Shown piece by piece: positions 1 to 7,333 of a stretch of DNA of 8,490 bases. Position 1 is the first letter of the stretch. Every line of letters starts with the position of its first letter. The notes beneath the pieces are model-generated. The model was not told the origin of the DNA. It did not search any database and was given only the letters and a program-made list of their open reading frames with translations. This DNA is from Arcobacter sp. (GTDB taxonomy: Bacteria; Campylobacterota; Campylobacteria; Campylobacterales; Arcobacteraceae), in NCBI GenBank assembly GCA_030635995.1, contig DAOVXU010000063.1, positions 1-8,490 of the forward strand, written 5' to 3'. Both the position numbers and the translations under genes were made by a program.

Positions 1-345
1 ATCTCGCCTAGTAATCTATCAAAATCACTTTTATATGACTTATCTTGAATTACTTTGTATTTTTCAAATTCACTTATAGCAAACTCTTTTACAATTACGG
101 CTGTTACTTTTCCAGAATTTTGTAAAATATCTCTTTCATTAAATTGTAAAAAAGCATTTAATTTTTGACTCCAATCTTTCATTGTCATAGGTATATTTCT
201 TTCAGCTTGGTCTTCTGCATAATCTAAATACATAGTTACAATTCTATTTAATGATTTTATCTCATTTTATGCTAGATAATTTTTAGCTATAACTACATAA
301 GATTTTAATATTTTTCCATTTAGGTATTATTTTTATGTTTGGCTA
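1..345 (-). pseudogene. RhuM-family protein, decayed C-terminal part (partial at left edge)
   Basis: Reading the minus strand, 263 down to 3 is open and translates to a recognisable RhuM-family C-terminus, with pieces such as EIKSLNRIVTMYLDYAE, KLNAFLQFNERDIL and FEKYKVIQDKSYKSDF. Immediately upstream, in the same frame, TAA at 267-269 stops it. Beyond that stop the frame resumes with GKILKSYVVIAKNYLA (315 to 270), which matches the family pattern of a conserved AKNYL followed by LNRIV. Another TAA lies at 327-329. Still further upstream the similarity (PNIKIIPKWKN, 342 to 310) moves to another frame and is preceded by TAG at 343-345. The gene is therefore interrupted by stops and at least one frameshift, and no start is available for the intact part. 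RhuM was named as a Salmonella pathogenicity-island protein; members are about 330 aa, often lie in accessory or restriction-modification loci, and have no settled biochemical role. The family call comes from recalled motifs. The rest of the C-terminus is off the window. Confidence 0.75.
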
Positions 346-463
346 TCATTTTAAATGTCTTGAAAGTTTAGCAAAGTGTATGAATATGTTGTTGTAAATG
401 AAATAGTTTATCAAAATGTTAAATATATTGAAGAGAAAAGAATATAAAAAACTGATATAATTT

Positions 464-481
464 TTTTAATATATATTAAAA
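464..481. repeat. Perfect A/T palindrome
   Basis: TTTTAATATATATTAAAA reads the same on both strands (18 bp, no spacer). It follows a run of T and lies in the gene-free spacer. Such palindromes arise readily by chance in sequence this poor in G and C, so no function is assigned. Confidence 0.4.
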
Positions 482-531
482 TATTTATCTAAATAGTTAA
501 ATAAAAATAAAATAAATCTTAATATAACAAT

Positions 532-550
532 ATATCAATTTAGTTGATAT
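532..550. repeat. Short inverted repeat upstream of the operon promoter
   Basis: ATATCAA at 532-538 pairs exactly with TTGATAT at 544-550 around TTTAG. It lies about 45 bp upstream of the proposed -10 box, where an additional regulator could bind. The arms contain one G or C each, so chance is a real alternative. Confidence 0.3.
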
Positions 551-594
551 TTAGATATTTGATTTAAAAATACAAAGCTTTTATTAAGTAGTAG

Positions 595-605
595 TATATT
601 ATACT
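595..605 (+). promoter_or_regulatory. Probable -10 region of the efflux operon promoter
   Basis: TATATT (595-600) and the overlapping TATACT (600-605) both resemble the sigma-70 -10 hexamer. No good -35 hexamer sits at 16-18 bp, which is common for Campylobacterota promoters. Transcription would begin at about 607-612, directly on the operator palindrome, and the tetR ribosome binding site follows at 639-643. The exact hexamer is uncertain. Confidence 0.4.
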
Positions 606-609
606 TTTA

Positions 610-634
610 AATGACCGACTATCAGTCGTTTATT
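610..634. promoter_or_regulatory. Palindromic operator, probably for the adjacent TetR-family repressor
   Basis: CGACT at 616-620 and AGTCG at 624-628 are exact reverse complements around a 3-bp centre. Flanking A/T pairs extend the symmetry: 610-612 with 632-634, and 614 with 630. The site is a G/C-containing island in an otherwise A/T-rich leader, and its size and half-site spacing suit a TetR-family dimer. It covers the likely transcription start, so bound repressor would block initiation of the whole operon, including the repressor's own gene. Which protein binds is inferred from position. Confidence 0.6.
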
Positions 635-638
635 ATTT

Positions 639-643
639 GGAGA
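639..643 (+). promoter_or_regulatory. Ribosome binding site that sets the tetR start
   Basis: GGAGA ends six bases before ATG at 650-652. The in-frame upstream ATG at 611 has no such site, lies inside the operator and would be close to the 5' end of the transcript. The start at 650 is therefore preferred. Confidence 0.65.
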
Positions 644-649
644 TATAAT

Positions 650-1252
650 ATGGCAATAATTGTAGATAAAATACAAAAACGAAAAGATATAGCACTAGCT
701 TGTAAAGAACTATTTGTACAAAATGGTATAAAAAATTTAACTATTTCACAAATTGCACAAGCAGCAGGTGTGGGAAAAGGTTCACTTTATGATTATTTTA
801 AAAACAAAGATGATATTGTTTTTGAAATTGTTGATATATTAATGAATGAACATAATATTTTAAAACATAAAAAACTTATTGAAGCTAGTACATTAAAAGA
901 AAAAATTAAAGTATTTTTCCAATTTTATTATCATGATGAAGATGTAGAGTTAAGACAACTATATAAAGAGTTTGTATCTATTAGTTTATGCTCCCCTAAA
1001 GCTGTAATGATAGAACATCATACAGAATGTTTTGATGAATATTATAATTGGCTTGAGGATATTATCAAAGATGGTATCAAAAAAGGTGAAATCAAACCTA
1101 GAGCTATAAAACTTGTAAAAGGTTTGTTTGTATTGGGTGATGGGATGTTTATAGCTAGTATGGTTACAAATTCTATAGATGATGTGCAAAAAGAGATTGA
1201 TTCTCATATTGATGCACTATTTGAACTTATTGAGGTGAAAGATGAAAAATAA
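650..1252 (+). CDS. TetR/AcrR-family transcriptional repressor of the efflux operon
   Basis: This is a one-component repressor of 200 aa, a usual length for the family. The N-terminal TetR DNA-binding domain spans about residues 10-58: helix 1 contains ALACKELFVQNG, then comes the helix-turn-helix LTISQIAQAAGVGKGSLYDYF (30-50), followed by the typical KNKDDIV. The remaining all-helical part (about 65-200) is the variable ligand-binding and dimerisation region, in which no ligand can be recognised. The start at 650 is chosen for its GGAGA site; an in-frame ATG at 611 would add 13 residues encoded by the operator itself. The gene heads the operon and its end overlaps the start of the outer-membrane channel gene by 11 nt. 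It probably represses itself and the exporter, and releases DNA when a pump substrate or similar ligand binds. The family is certain, the target likely. Confidence 0.9.
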   Translation: MAIIVDKIQKRKDIALACKELFVQNGIKNLTISQIAQAAGVGKGSLYDYFKNKDDIVFEIVDILMNEHNILKHKKLIEASTLKEKIKVFFQFYYHDEDVELRQLYKEFVSISLCSPKAVMIEHHTECFDEYYNWLEDIIKDGIKKGEIKPRAIKLVKGLFVLGDGMFIASMVTNSIDDVQKEIDSHIDALFELIEVKDEK

Positions 1253-2486
1253 ATTACTACTTTTGGTGATCCCTATTATGATATATGCTGATGGTTTATC
1301 TGAATTATTAAGTTTTGCTAAAGAAAATAATAATTTGGTTGCTTCTAAAGATTTTATTCAAAAAGCAAGGAGTGTAGAGTTGGAAGCTACAAAAAGTTTA
1401 AATAAACCAACTTTAGATATGGGTGGATATTATCAAAGTCTAAATGAGAGAACTCCTATGATGGCTGGTGATATTTATAGTGGATATGCAAAAATATCTT
1501 ATGATATCTATGATGGGGGTAAAAAGTCATCTTTAATAAAGCAAAAAAATGATGAATTACTATCATCAGCTTTTGATACAACTGCTTTTAAAAAGAGTTT
1601 GAGTTTACAAATCGTTCAAGAGTTTTTTATTATTAAAAATTTTGATTCATCTATATGCTCTTTAGAAGAGAAGAGAGTTTCTATAAAAGCACAACTTCAA
1701 AGAGTACAAAAATTTTATGAAGCTAAACTCTCTACAAAAGATGATGTAGATAAACTACAATCTGCTTATGATATGAATAGTTGTAGTATACAATCTTTAA
1801 AATTTCAAAGATTAACAATATTTCAATCTTTAGAGTTAAAAGTAGGTAAAAGTATAGATAGTTTAGATGATGTTAAATTTACTAAACAATTTAATTTAAT
1901 TTTAGAAAAAGATGATAGTATTAAGTCTTTAAAAGCAAAACAAAGTTCACTAAATAATCTTGCCAATTCCATAAACAGTGCATATTTACCACAAGTTAAT
2001 ATATCTGATACATATAGTTTAAATAGTTATGGAAGAACAGATACTACACATCCAGAAGGTTTGGAGAATCAAAATAAACTTATGGTAAGTATAAATTTAA
2101 GACTTTATGATAGTGGAAGTGTATCAAAAAAGAAACAAGCTATTATGATAAACAAACAGGCATTAAATAGTCAAATTGAATATAAAATAAAAGAACAAAA
2201 GATGTTATTTAATTTGTCAATTTCAAGAATTAATACAAGTGAATTAAAAATAAAAAGTGCATCAAGTGCATTAAAATCAGCTTCTAGTGCATATCTTACA
2301 ATTGATGAGAAATATAAAGCAGGAATAGTTGATAATGTGGCATATCTTGATGCTTTAAGTGTAAAGACAGATGCAACTGCATTGTATAAAAGAAGTTTAA
2401 ATGATTTAGAGGTAGCTTATGCTATTTACTATTATTATGCAGGAAAAAATATAGAGGACTATATAATAAAGGAAAAAAATGATTAA
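1242..2486 (+). CDS. TolC-like outer-membrane efflux channel
   Basis: This is an outer-membrane factor of 414 aa that would form the trimeric exit duct of the tripartite pump. Residues 1-16 look like a signal peptide (Lys, then a Leu/Ile/Met stretch, ending in YA before DG). The family's internal duplication is visible. Each half has a beta-strand segment ending in a YD-G turn, ISYDIYDGG at about 85-93 and INLRLYDSG at about 284-292. Each is followed by long amphipathic helices, with related segments FYEAKLSTKDDVDKLQSAY (158-176) and KYKAGIVDNVAYLDALSV (358-375). Length is close to the usual 420-480 aa. No lipobox cysteine follows the signal, so it is not an OprM-type lipoprotein. GAGG at 1232-1235 lies six bases before the ATG. 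It overlaps tetR by 11 nt and the adaptor gene by 8 nt, implying translational coupling. Specificity is set by the partners. Confidence 0.9.
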   Translation: MKNKLLLLVIPIMIYADGLSELLSFAKENNNLVASKDFIQKARSVELEATKSLNKPTLDMGGYYQSLNERTPMMAGDIYSGYAKISYDIYDGGKKSSLIKQKNDELLSSAFDTTAFKKSLSLQIVQEFFIIKNFDSSICSLEEKRVSIKAQLQRVQKFYEAKLSTKDDVDKLQSAYDMNSCSIQSLKFQRLTIFQSLELKVGKSIDSLDDVKFTKQFNLILEKDDSIKSLKAKQSSLNNLANSINSAYLPQVNISDTYSLNSYGRTDTTHPEGLENQNKLMVSINLRLYDSGSVSKKKQAIMINKQALNSQIEYKIKEQKMLFNLSISRINTSELKIKSASSALKSASSAYLTIDEKYKAGIVDNVAYLDALSVKTDATALYKRSLNDLEVAYAIYYYYAGKNIEDYIIKEKND

Positions 2487-3174
2487 ATTAGTGATTAGTG
2501 TTTGGGTTTTAGTGGTTAGTGTATTTGGAGATGATATTTATGCAACTTTTACAGTTCAAGCAAAACAAAGTGCAAATTTAGCTTTTAGTAGTAGTGGTAT
2601 TATTTCACAAGTTTTAGTTGATGTTACTAGTGAGGTTAAAAAAGGTGATGTGATAGCTATATTAAATAATGATGATTTAAAAGCAAAATTAGAAGTATCA
2701 AAAACAGTTTTAAAATATGCAAAATTTGATTATGATAGACAATTAAAAGTTAAAGATATGATAGATAAATCTAAATTTGATAAATATGCATTTAAATATG
2801 AATCTGCAATTGCTCAACTTAAATATCAACAATCACTTCTAGATAAAACAATTTTAAAAGCACCATTTGATGGAATCATTTATGAAAAGATGGCTGAAGT
2901 TGGTGATGTTGTAAGTGGACAAATGATAAAAACTGTTTTTAAAATACAAAGTAAAAATTTAAGAAAATTAATTTTGGGATTTGATCAAAAGTATTGGAAA
3001 AGTGTAAAAGTTGGTCAAGTATTTGAATATGGTGTAGATGGAGATAAAAAAGTTTATAAAGGTAAAATATCTAAAATATATCCATTTGCTTCTAGTGCAA
3101 ATAGAAAAATAAAAGCAGAAGTTGAAGTAGATGGTTTTATTGTTGGATTGTTTGGAGAGGGTTATATTAAATAG
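2479..3174 (+). CDS. Periplasmic adaptor (membrane fusion protein) of the RND pump, short form
   Basis: This is the adaptor that would join the inner-membrane pump to the TolC-like channel. Residues 1-17 form a hydrophobic signal or anchor without a lipobox cysteine. A first half-lipoyl segment follows (about 24-66, with GIISQVLVDVTSEVKKGDVIA), then a short helical hairpin (about 67-124), then the second half-lipoyl segment ILKAPFDGIIYEKMAEVGDVV (125-145) and a beta-barrel domain (about 155-219). The protein ends at GLFGEGYIK, where longer relatives usually continue into the membrane-proximal domain. At 231 aa it is much shorter than AcrA-type adaptors (about 370-400 aa). The reading frame is open throughout and ends directly at the pump's ATG, so it does not look like a frameshift; short adaptors are known in this phylum. 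AAGGA at 2469-2473 is the ribosome binding site. Confidence 0.87.
   Translation: MIKLVISVWVLVVSVFGDDIYATFTVQAKQSANLAFSSSGIISQVLVDVTSEVKKGDVIAILNNDDLKAKLEVSKTVLKYAKFDYDRQLKVKDMIDKSKFDKYAFKYESAIAQLKYQQSLLDKTILKAPFDGIIYEKMAEVGDVVSGQMIKTVFKIQSKNLRKLILGFDQKYWKSVKVGQVFEYGVDGDKKVYKGKISKIYPFASSANRKIKAEVEVDGFIVGLFGEGYIK
3154..3161 (+). promoter_or_regulatory. Distant Shine-Dalgarno-like site before the RND gene
   Basis: GGAGAGGG lies within the adaptor's last codons, 13 bases before ATG at 3175, which is farther than usual. The adaptor's TAG stop touches that ATG directly. The pump is probably translated by ribosomes finishing the adaptor, held in place by this purine-rich stretch. Confidence 0.4.
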
Positions 3175-6100
3175 ATGTATAAATTAGCAATAAATAAACC
3201 AATAATGACACTAATGTATGCTATTACATTAGTGATATTTGGATCTTTAAGTTTTAAAGCTATGCCATCAGCACTTTTTCCAAATATTGATTTTCCAATG
3301 GTAACTATTAAGACAGTTTACCCAAGTGCAGAATCAAGCACAGTAGAATCACAAGTAACAGATAAAGTGGAAGAGGCGATATCAAGAATTGGTGGAATAG
3401 ATAGTATCACTTCAACTTCAAGTGATGGTATTAGTGTGGTTATGGTTAAATTCTTTTTAAGTAGAGATATTGATGAAGCTACAAATGATGTAAGAGATAA
3501 AGTATCAGCTGTATTACTCCCCTCAAATGCAAAAACTCCACTGGTGAGTAAACTTGATATTGGTGGTGCATCAGTTATCAATATCTTTTTAACTGCAAAA
3601 AAAGATAATCTAAAAGAACTGATGATGTTTGCAGATGAGAAAGTAAAACCATCTATTCAAAAGATCAATGGGGTAGGGGCTATAAATATTATAGGATATA
3701 AAGATAGAGAGATAAAAATCTATCCTGATATTAAACTTTTAAATAAATTTAATATTACTATTAATGAACTAAATTCTATTGTTAAACGGGAAAATTTAAA
3801 GTTAGGTGGTGGAAAACTTATCACAAAAACAAAAGAGTTTACTTTAAAAGTAAATAGTGATTCTTTAAGTGTTGATGAACTTAAAAATATAAAGATAAAA
3901 GATAGTATCAAGCTTAAAGATATAGCAAGAGTTGAGGATAGTTTAAGTGATCCAAAGAGTTATGCATCTTATAATGGAGTTGAGGGTGTGATGCTTGAAG
4001 TTCAAAAAATATCAGGTACAAATACAATAGATATAGTTCAAAATGTAAAAGATGTAGTACCCCAACTTATAAAAATGGCTAGTGATGATTATGGTGTGGA
4101 AGTTCTAAATGATACAACACCTTATATTATCCACTCTTTAGAAGATGTAAAATTTGATCTTATCTATGGTGCATTTTTAGCTATTATTATTGTATTTTTC
4201 TTTTTAAGAAACTTTACTATCACTTTTGTATCTGCTTTATCAATTCCATCTTCTATTATGGGTACATTTGCTTTGATGGATTATATGGGCTTTGAGTTAA
4301 ATAAGATGACACTTATTGGACTTACTTTGGCTATTGGTATTATTATTGATGATGCTATTGTTGTTATTGAAAATATCTATAAAAAACTAGAATCTGGTAT
4401 GTCAAAATTTCAAGCAGCTTATGAAGGGACAAAAGAGATGGCATTTGCTATTTTAGCTATTTCAGCTATGTTATTAGCTGTATTTATCCCTGTATCATTT
4501 ATGAGTGGAATTGTTGGTAAGTTTTTTGAATCTTTTGCCATGACTGTTGGATTTGCTGTTATTATCTCTTATACTATTGCGCTTAGTTTTATCCCTAGTT
4601 TTAGTGCTAGAATTTTACATAAAGGGCATAGTTGGTTTTATAATATTACAGAACCATTTTTTATAGGAATTGAAAAAAGTTATGTTGCTATATTAAAACT
4701 TGTATTGCGATTTAAGATAATTACTTTTATTTTAGTTATAGTTTTATTTATAGGGTCTCTTTCTCTTTTTCCAAAAATTGGGATGGATTTTATGCCAAAA
4801 GAGGATAAAGCAGAGTTTGAAATAAAATTAAAAGCAGATGCAGGAATATCACTAGAACAGATGATAGAAGAATCAAAAGTGATAGAAAAATTTATTAAAC
4901 AAAACCAAAATGTAGAATATACAACACTTAGTGTAGGATATACAACTTCACAAGAGAAACATAAAGCATTACTTTATGTTAAATTAATAAATAGAGATAA
5001 AAGAGATATAAGTCAAGAGCAAATTATACAAAATTTTAGAGGAGAATTGGAAAAAATTAAACATAATTTATTTATAACTGTTGCTGCAATTCCACCTATT
5101 AAAGGTGCAGGGGTAAGTGTACCTTATCAAGTGGTTTTAAAATCTGATTCATTTGAAGATTTAAAAGTTGCTACAAAAAACTTAACTGATTATTTAAAAA
5201 AGAAAAAAGGTTTTATGGATATAGATACAAATCTTGATGAGGGGAAACCTCAAATTAATATATCAATTTTAAGAGATAATGCAAATAGACTAGGTATCAC
5301 AGCTGCACAAATTTCATCAGCATTAAGTGTTGCATTTTCAAGTGATTTAGAGATAAGTTATTTTGAAGATAAAGGTAAACAATACAATATAACTCTAAGG
5401 TTTGCGGATATTAATAGAATGAGTATAGATGATATTAAAAAAATTCAACTTCGTTCTAATAATGGAAAGTTAGTTTTTCTTGATGGTTTAGTAGAGTTTA
5501 AAGAGACAAAATCACTTGCAACTATATATCATTTTGACAGACAAAGACAAGTTACAATATATGCTGATCTATTTGGATTGGATTTAGGTGGTGCAGTAGC
5601 TTATACAAAAAAAGAGATAGATAATCTTATGCCAAAAGGTGTAGTTTATAGATTTACTGGATTTGCTGAAGAGATGGAAAAAACTGCTAAAGCATTTGGT
5701 TCTGCTCTTGGCTTATCTATCCTTTTAATGTTTATTATTTTAGCTGTATTATATGAATCTTTAATTCAACCAATAATTATAATGATAGCATTACCTTTAA
5801 GTATCATAGGTGTTATGATAGCTTTATATTTAAGTGGGTTACATTTTAGCCTTTTTGTTATGATTGGATTTATGTTACTTATGGGTATGGTTGGGAAAAA
5901 TGCAGTTCTACTTGTAGATTTTGCAAATGAAGCTATAAGTAATGGTAAAAATAGTGATGAAGCTTTGATTGAAGCGGGAGAAAAAAGATTACGACCAATT
6001 TTAATGACTACAATAGCGATGATATTTGCAATGCTTCCCTTAGCACTTGGGACTGGTCTAGGAAGTGAAATAAAAGCCCCTATGTCTATTGCTATTATTG

Positions 6101-6216
6101 GTGGACTTATAAGTTCTATGATTTTAACTTTACTTGTAGTTCCAGCTATTTATAAGATGATAAATCCTATTGATAGATGGCTTAGAACATTTTATGAGGT
6201 TGGAAAAGTTGAGTAA
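3175..6216 (+). CDS. RND-family inner-membrane efflux transporter (HAE-1-like)
   Basis: This is a proton-driven exporter of 1013 aa, full length for an AcrB/MdtB-like pump. TM1 is near residues 10-27. A first periplasmic porter/docking loop runs to about 325, TM2-TM6 occupy about 327-475, TM7 is near 508-528, a second periplasmic loop runs to about 840, and TM8-TM12 fill about 842-990. The proton-relay residues are visible: Asp392-Asp393 in IIIDDAIVVIEN (TM4) and Lys908 in GMVGKNAVLLVDFANE (TM10), equivalent to AcrB D407/D408 and K940. A second long hydrophobic stretch with P-L-A-L-G-T-G (near 950-957) fits TM11. The single Asp pair with hydrophobic neighbours favours the drug/amphiphile (HAE-1) branch over the heavy-metal branch, but substrate cannot be deduced. 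Its ATG directly follows the adaptor stop. With its two neighbours it makes a complete tripartite pump under the upstream TetR repressor. Confidence 0.95.
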   Translation: MYKLAINKPIMTLMYAITLVIFGSLSFKAMPSALFPNIDFPMVTIKTVYPSAESSTVESQVTDKVEEAISRIGGIDSITSTSSDGISVVMVKFFLSRDIDEATNDVRDKVSAVLLPSNAKTPLVSKLDIGGASVINIFLTAKKDNLKELMMFADEKVKPSIQKINGVGAINIIGYKDREIKIYPDIKLLNKFNITINELNSIVKRENLKLGGGKLITKTKEFTLKVNSDSLSVDELKNIKIKDSIKLKDIARVEDSLSDPKSYASYNGVEGVMLEVQKISGTNTIDIVQNVKDVVPQLIKMASDDYGVEVLNDTTPYIIHSLEDVKFDLIYGAFLAIIIVFFFLRNFTITFVSALSIPSSIMGTFALMDYMGFELNKMTLIGLTLAIGIIIDDAIVVIENIYKKLESGMSKFQAAYEGTKEMAFAILAISAMLLAVFIPVSFMSGIVGKFFESFAMTVGFAVIISYTIALSFIPSFSARILHKGHSWFYNITEPFFIGIEKSYVAILKLVLRFKIITFILVIVLFIGSLSLFPKIGMDFMPKEDKAEFEIKLKADAGISLEQMIEESKVIEKFIKQNQNVEYTTLSVGYTTSQEKHKALLYVKLINRDKRDISQEQIIQNFRGELEKIKHNLFITVAAIPPIKGAGVSVPYQVVLKSDSFEDLKVATKNLTDYLKKKKGFMDIDTNLDEGKPQINISILRDNANRLGITAAQISSALSVAFSSDLEISYFEDKGKQYNITLRFADINRMSIDDIKKIQLRSNNGKLVFLDGLVEFKETKSLATIYHFDRQRQVTIYADLFGLDLGGAVAYTKKEIDNLMPKGVVYRFTGFAEEMEKTAKAFGSALGLSILLMFIILAVLYESLIQPIIIMIALPLSIIGVMIALYLSGLHFSLFVMIGFMLLMGMVGKNAVLLVDFANEAISNGKNSDEALIEAGEKRLRPILMTTIAMIFAMLPLALGTGLGSEIKAPMSIAIIGGLISSMILTLLVVPAIYKMINPIDRWLRTFYEVGKVE

Positions 6217-6217
6217 A

Positions 6218-6236
6218 ATTTAGATATAATCTAAAT
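6218..6236 (+). promoter_or_regulatory. Palindrome containing a consensus -10 box, likely truD promoter
   Basis: ATTTAGAT (6218-6225) and ATCTAAAT (6229-6236) are exact reverse complements around ATA. The repeat contains TATAAT at 6225-6230, a perfect -10 hexamer. Transcription would start near 6237, about 18-30 nt upstream of truD. A weak -35 candidate TTGGAA (6200-6205) is 19 bp away, inside the RND gene's end. As a hairpin it is A/T-rich and lacks a following T-run, so it is a poor terminator and read-through from the efflux operon is possible. Confidence 0.5.
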
Positions 6237-6266
6237 ATAGTTAAACAATAATAAATGGATAATAAT

Positions 6267-7328
6267 ATGGAAAAACAATTTTTTTTAAATCATAGTAGGA
6301 TAGATGTATATTTTAAACAAAGTAAAGATGACTTTGTAGTTACAGAGATACCTTTGTATGAATTTAGTGGTGAGGGTGAGCATATGATACTTAAAATTCG
6401 TAAAAAAGATTTAAGTACTTGGGATGCTGTACAGATACTTAGTGATACTATTGGATGTAAAAGTAGAGATATAGGATATGCAGGGCTTAAAGATAAAAAT
6501 GCTTTAACAATTCAACATATATCTATAAATAAGCAATATAAAGAACAAATTGAAAAGTTTGAACACCCAAAAATAAAAATATTAGAGATAACTTATCATA
6601 ATAATAAAATAAGAGTTGGTCATCTAAAAGGTAATAAATTTTTTATAAGACTAAAGAGAGTTGAACCTAAAGATGTTATGAAATTAGAAAATATTTTAGG
6701 ACAAATAGCTACTTTTGGTATGCCAAATTATTTTGGATTTCAAAGATTTGGTATAAATGGGGATAATTATCTAAAAGGTAAAGCTATTTGTGAAGGTACA
6801 TTAAAAGAGAAAAATAGAAAACTTAAACAGATGTATCTGAACTCTTATCAAAGTTATTTATTTAATGGTTGGTTATCAAAAAGAATAGAGATGAGTAAGC
6901 TCGTAAATGCTTTTGAACCTAATGAGATTGCCCAAAAACTTAATATGACAGTTGAGCAAGTAAAAGAGTTGAAGTCTCAACCACACCCTTTTAAAGTTTT
7001 AGAGGGAGATGTTATGAGTCATTATCCATATGGTAGAATATTTTTTGCAGAAGATTTAGAAAGTGAATCTACAAAGTTTAATCTTCAAGATAGAGTTCCC
7101 ACTGGACTACTTGCCGGTAAAAAAGCAAAGTTGGCAATAGGAGAAGCTTGGAAAATTGAAGAGGAGTTCAATGCTGAAACAATTGTTGATGGTACTAGAA
7201 GATTTGCATGGGTATTTCCATCTGAAATTAGTAGTAATTATAGTGAAGAGAGAAATCATTTTGAATTAGAATTTACACTCCAAAAAGGTTGTTATGCAAC
7301 TGAGCTTATAAGAGAATTAGTTCACTAA
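6267..7328 (+). CDS. truD: tRNA pseudouridine(13) synthase TruD
   Basis: TruD isomerises uridine 13 of certain tRNAs (tRNA-Glu in E. coli) to pseudouridine in the cytoplasm. Its family signature GYAGLKDKNALT is present; the Asp of GLKD, encoded at 6492-6494, is the catalytic nucleophile (Asp80 in E. coli TruD, and residue 80 here too if counted from ATG 6255). Other conserved blocks are NKFFIRLKR, MPNYFGFQRFG and LNSYQSYLFNGWLS, with the variable TRUD insertion domain in the C-terminal half and the closing FTLQKGCYATELIRELV. Length (353 aa) is normal. Two starts are possible, 6255 and 6267; 6267 is preferred because a GGAT lies six bases upstream and MEKQFFLNHS resembles the usual N-terminus, while 6255 has no Shine-Dalgarno. 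The gene is 38-50 nt after the RND gene, with its own promoter candidate, and has no functional tie to efflux. Confidence 0.95.
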   Translation: MEKQFFLNHSRIDVYFKQSKDDFVVTEIPLYEFSGEGEHMILKIRKKDLSTWDAVQILSDTIGCKSRDIGYAGLKDKNALTIQHISINKQYKEQIEKFEHPKIKILEITYHNNKIRVGHLKGNKFFIRLKRVEPKDVMKLENILGQIATFGMPNYFGFQRFGINGDNYLKGKAICEGTLKEKNRKLKQMYLNSYQSYLFNGWLSKRIEMSKLVNAFEPNEIAQKLNMTVEQVKELKSQPHPFKVLEGDVMSHYPYGRIFFAEDLESESTKFNLQDRVPTGLLAGKKAKLAIGEAWKIEEEFNAETIVDGTRRFAWVFPSEISSNYSEERNHFELEFTLQKGCYATELIRELVH

Positions 7329-7333
7329 AATAG

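Larger units (their letters stand above)
346..594. other. Gene-free A/T-rich spacer
   Basis: No open frame of useful length with a ribosome binding site is visible on either strand. Composition is nearly all A and T from about 410 onward. Weak traces of the RhuM remnant may continue on the minus strand: HFA at 378-370 and KLF at 409-401, in different frames but in the order expected for the family. The rest holds small A/T inverted repeats and the upstream part of the promoter of the efflux operon. Confidence 0.6.

Noticed and set aside
1..263. Intact small minus-strand gene in the first 263 bases
   Set aside because: It has no suitable start with a ribosome binding site, and RhuM-family similarity continues upstream through stop codons, so it is the tail of a broken gene.
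464..550. A/T palindromes as a CRISPR array, replication origin or mobile-element end
   Set aside because: The units are not repeated at regular spacing, no DnaA-box cluster or transposase is present, and the sequence is too A/T-rich for these small palindromes to be significant.
986..1207. Minus-strand open frame of 73 codons inside tetR
   Set aside because: It is antisense to a clearly conserved TetR-family gene, has no ribosome binding site and resembles no known protein; it is a shadow frame.
3318..3911. Two minus-strand open frames of 87 and 63 codons inside the RND gene
   Set aside because: Both are antisense to conserved RND periplasmic sequence, and their Ser/Leu/Phe-rich translations reflect A/T-rich codons read backwards.
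6218..6236. Palindrome after the RND gene as a strong intrinsic terminator
   Set aside because: The 8-bp stem has one G-C pair per arm and is not followed by a T-run; a promoter element fits better.
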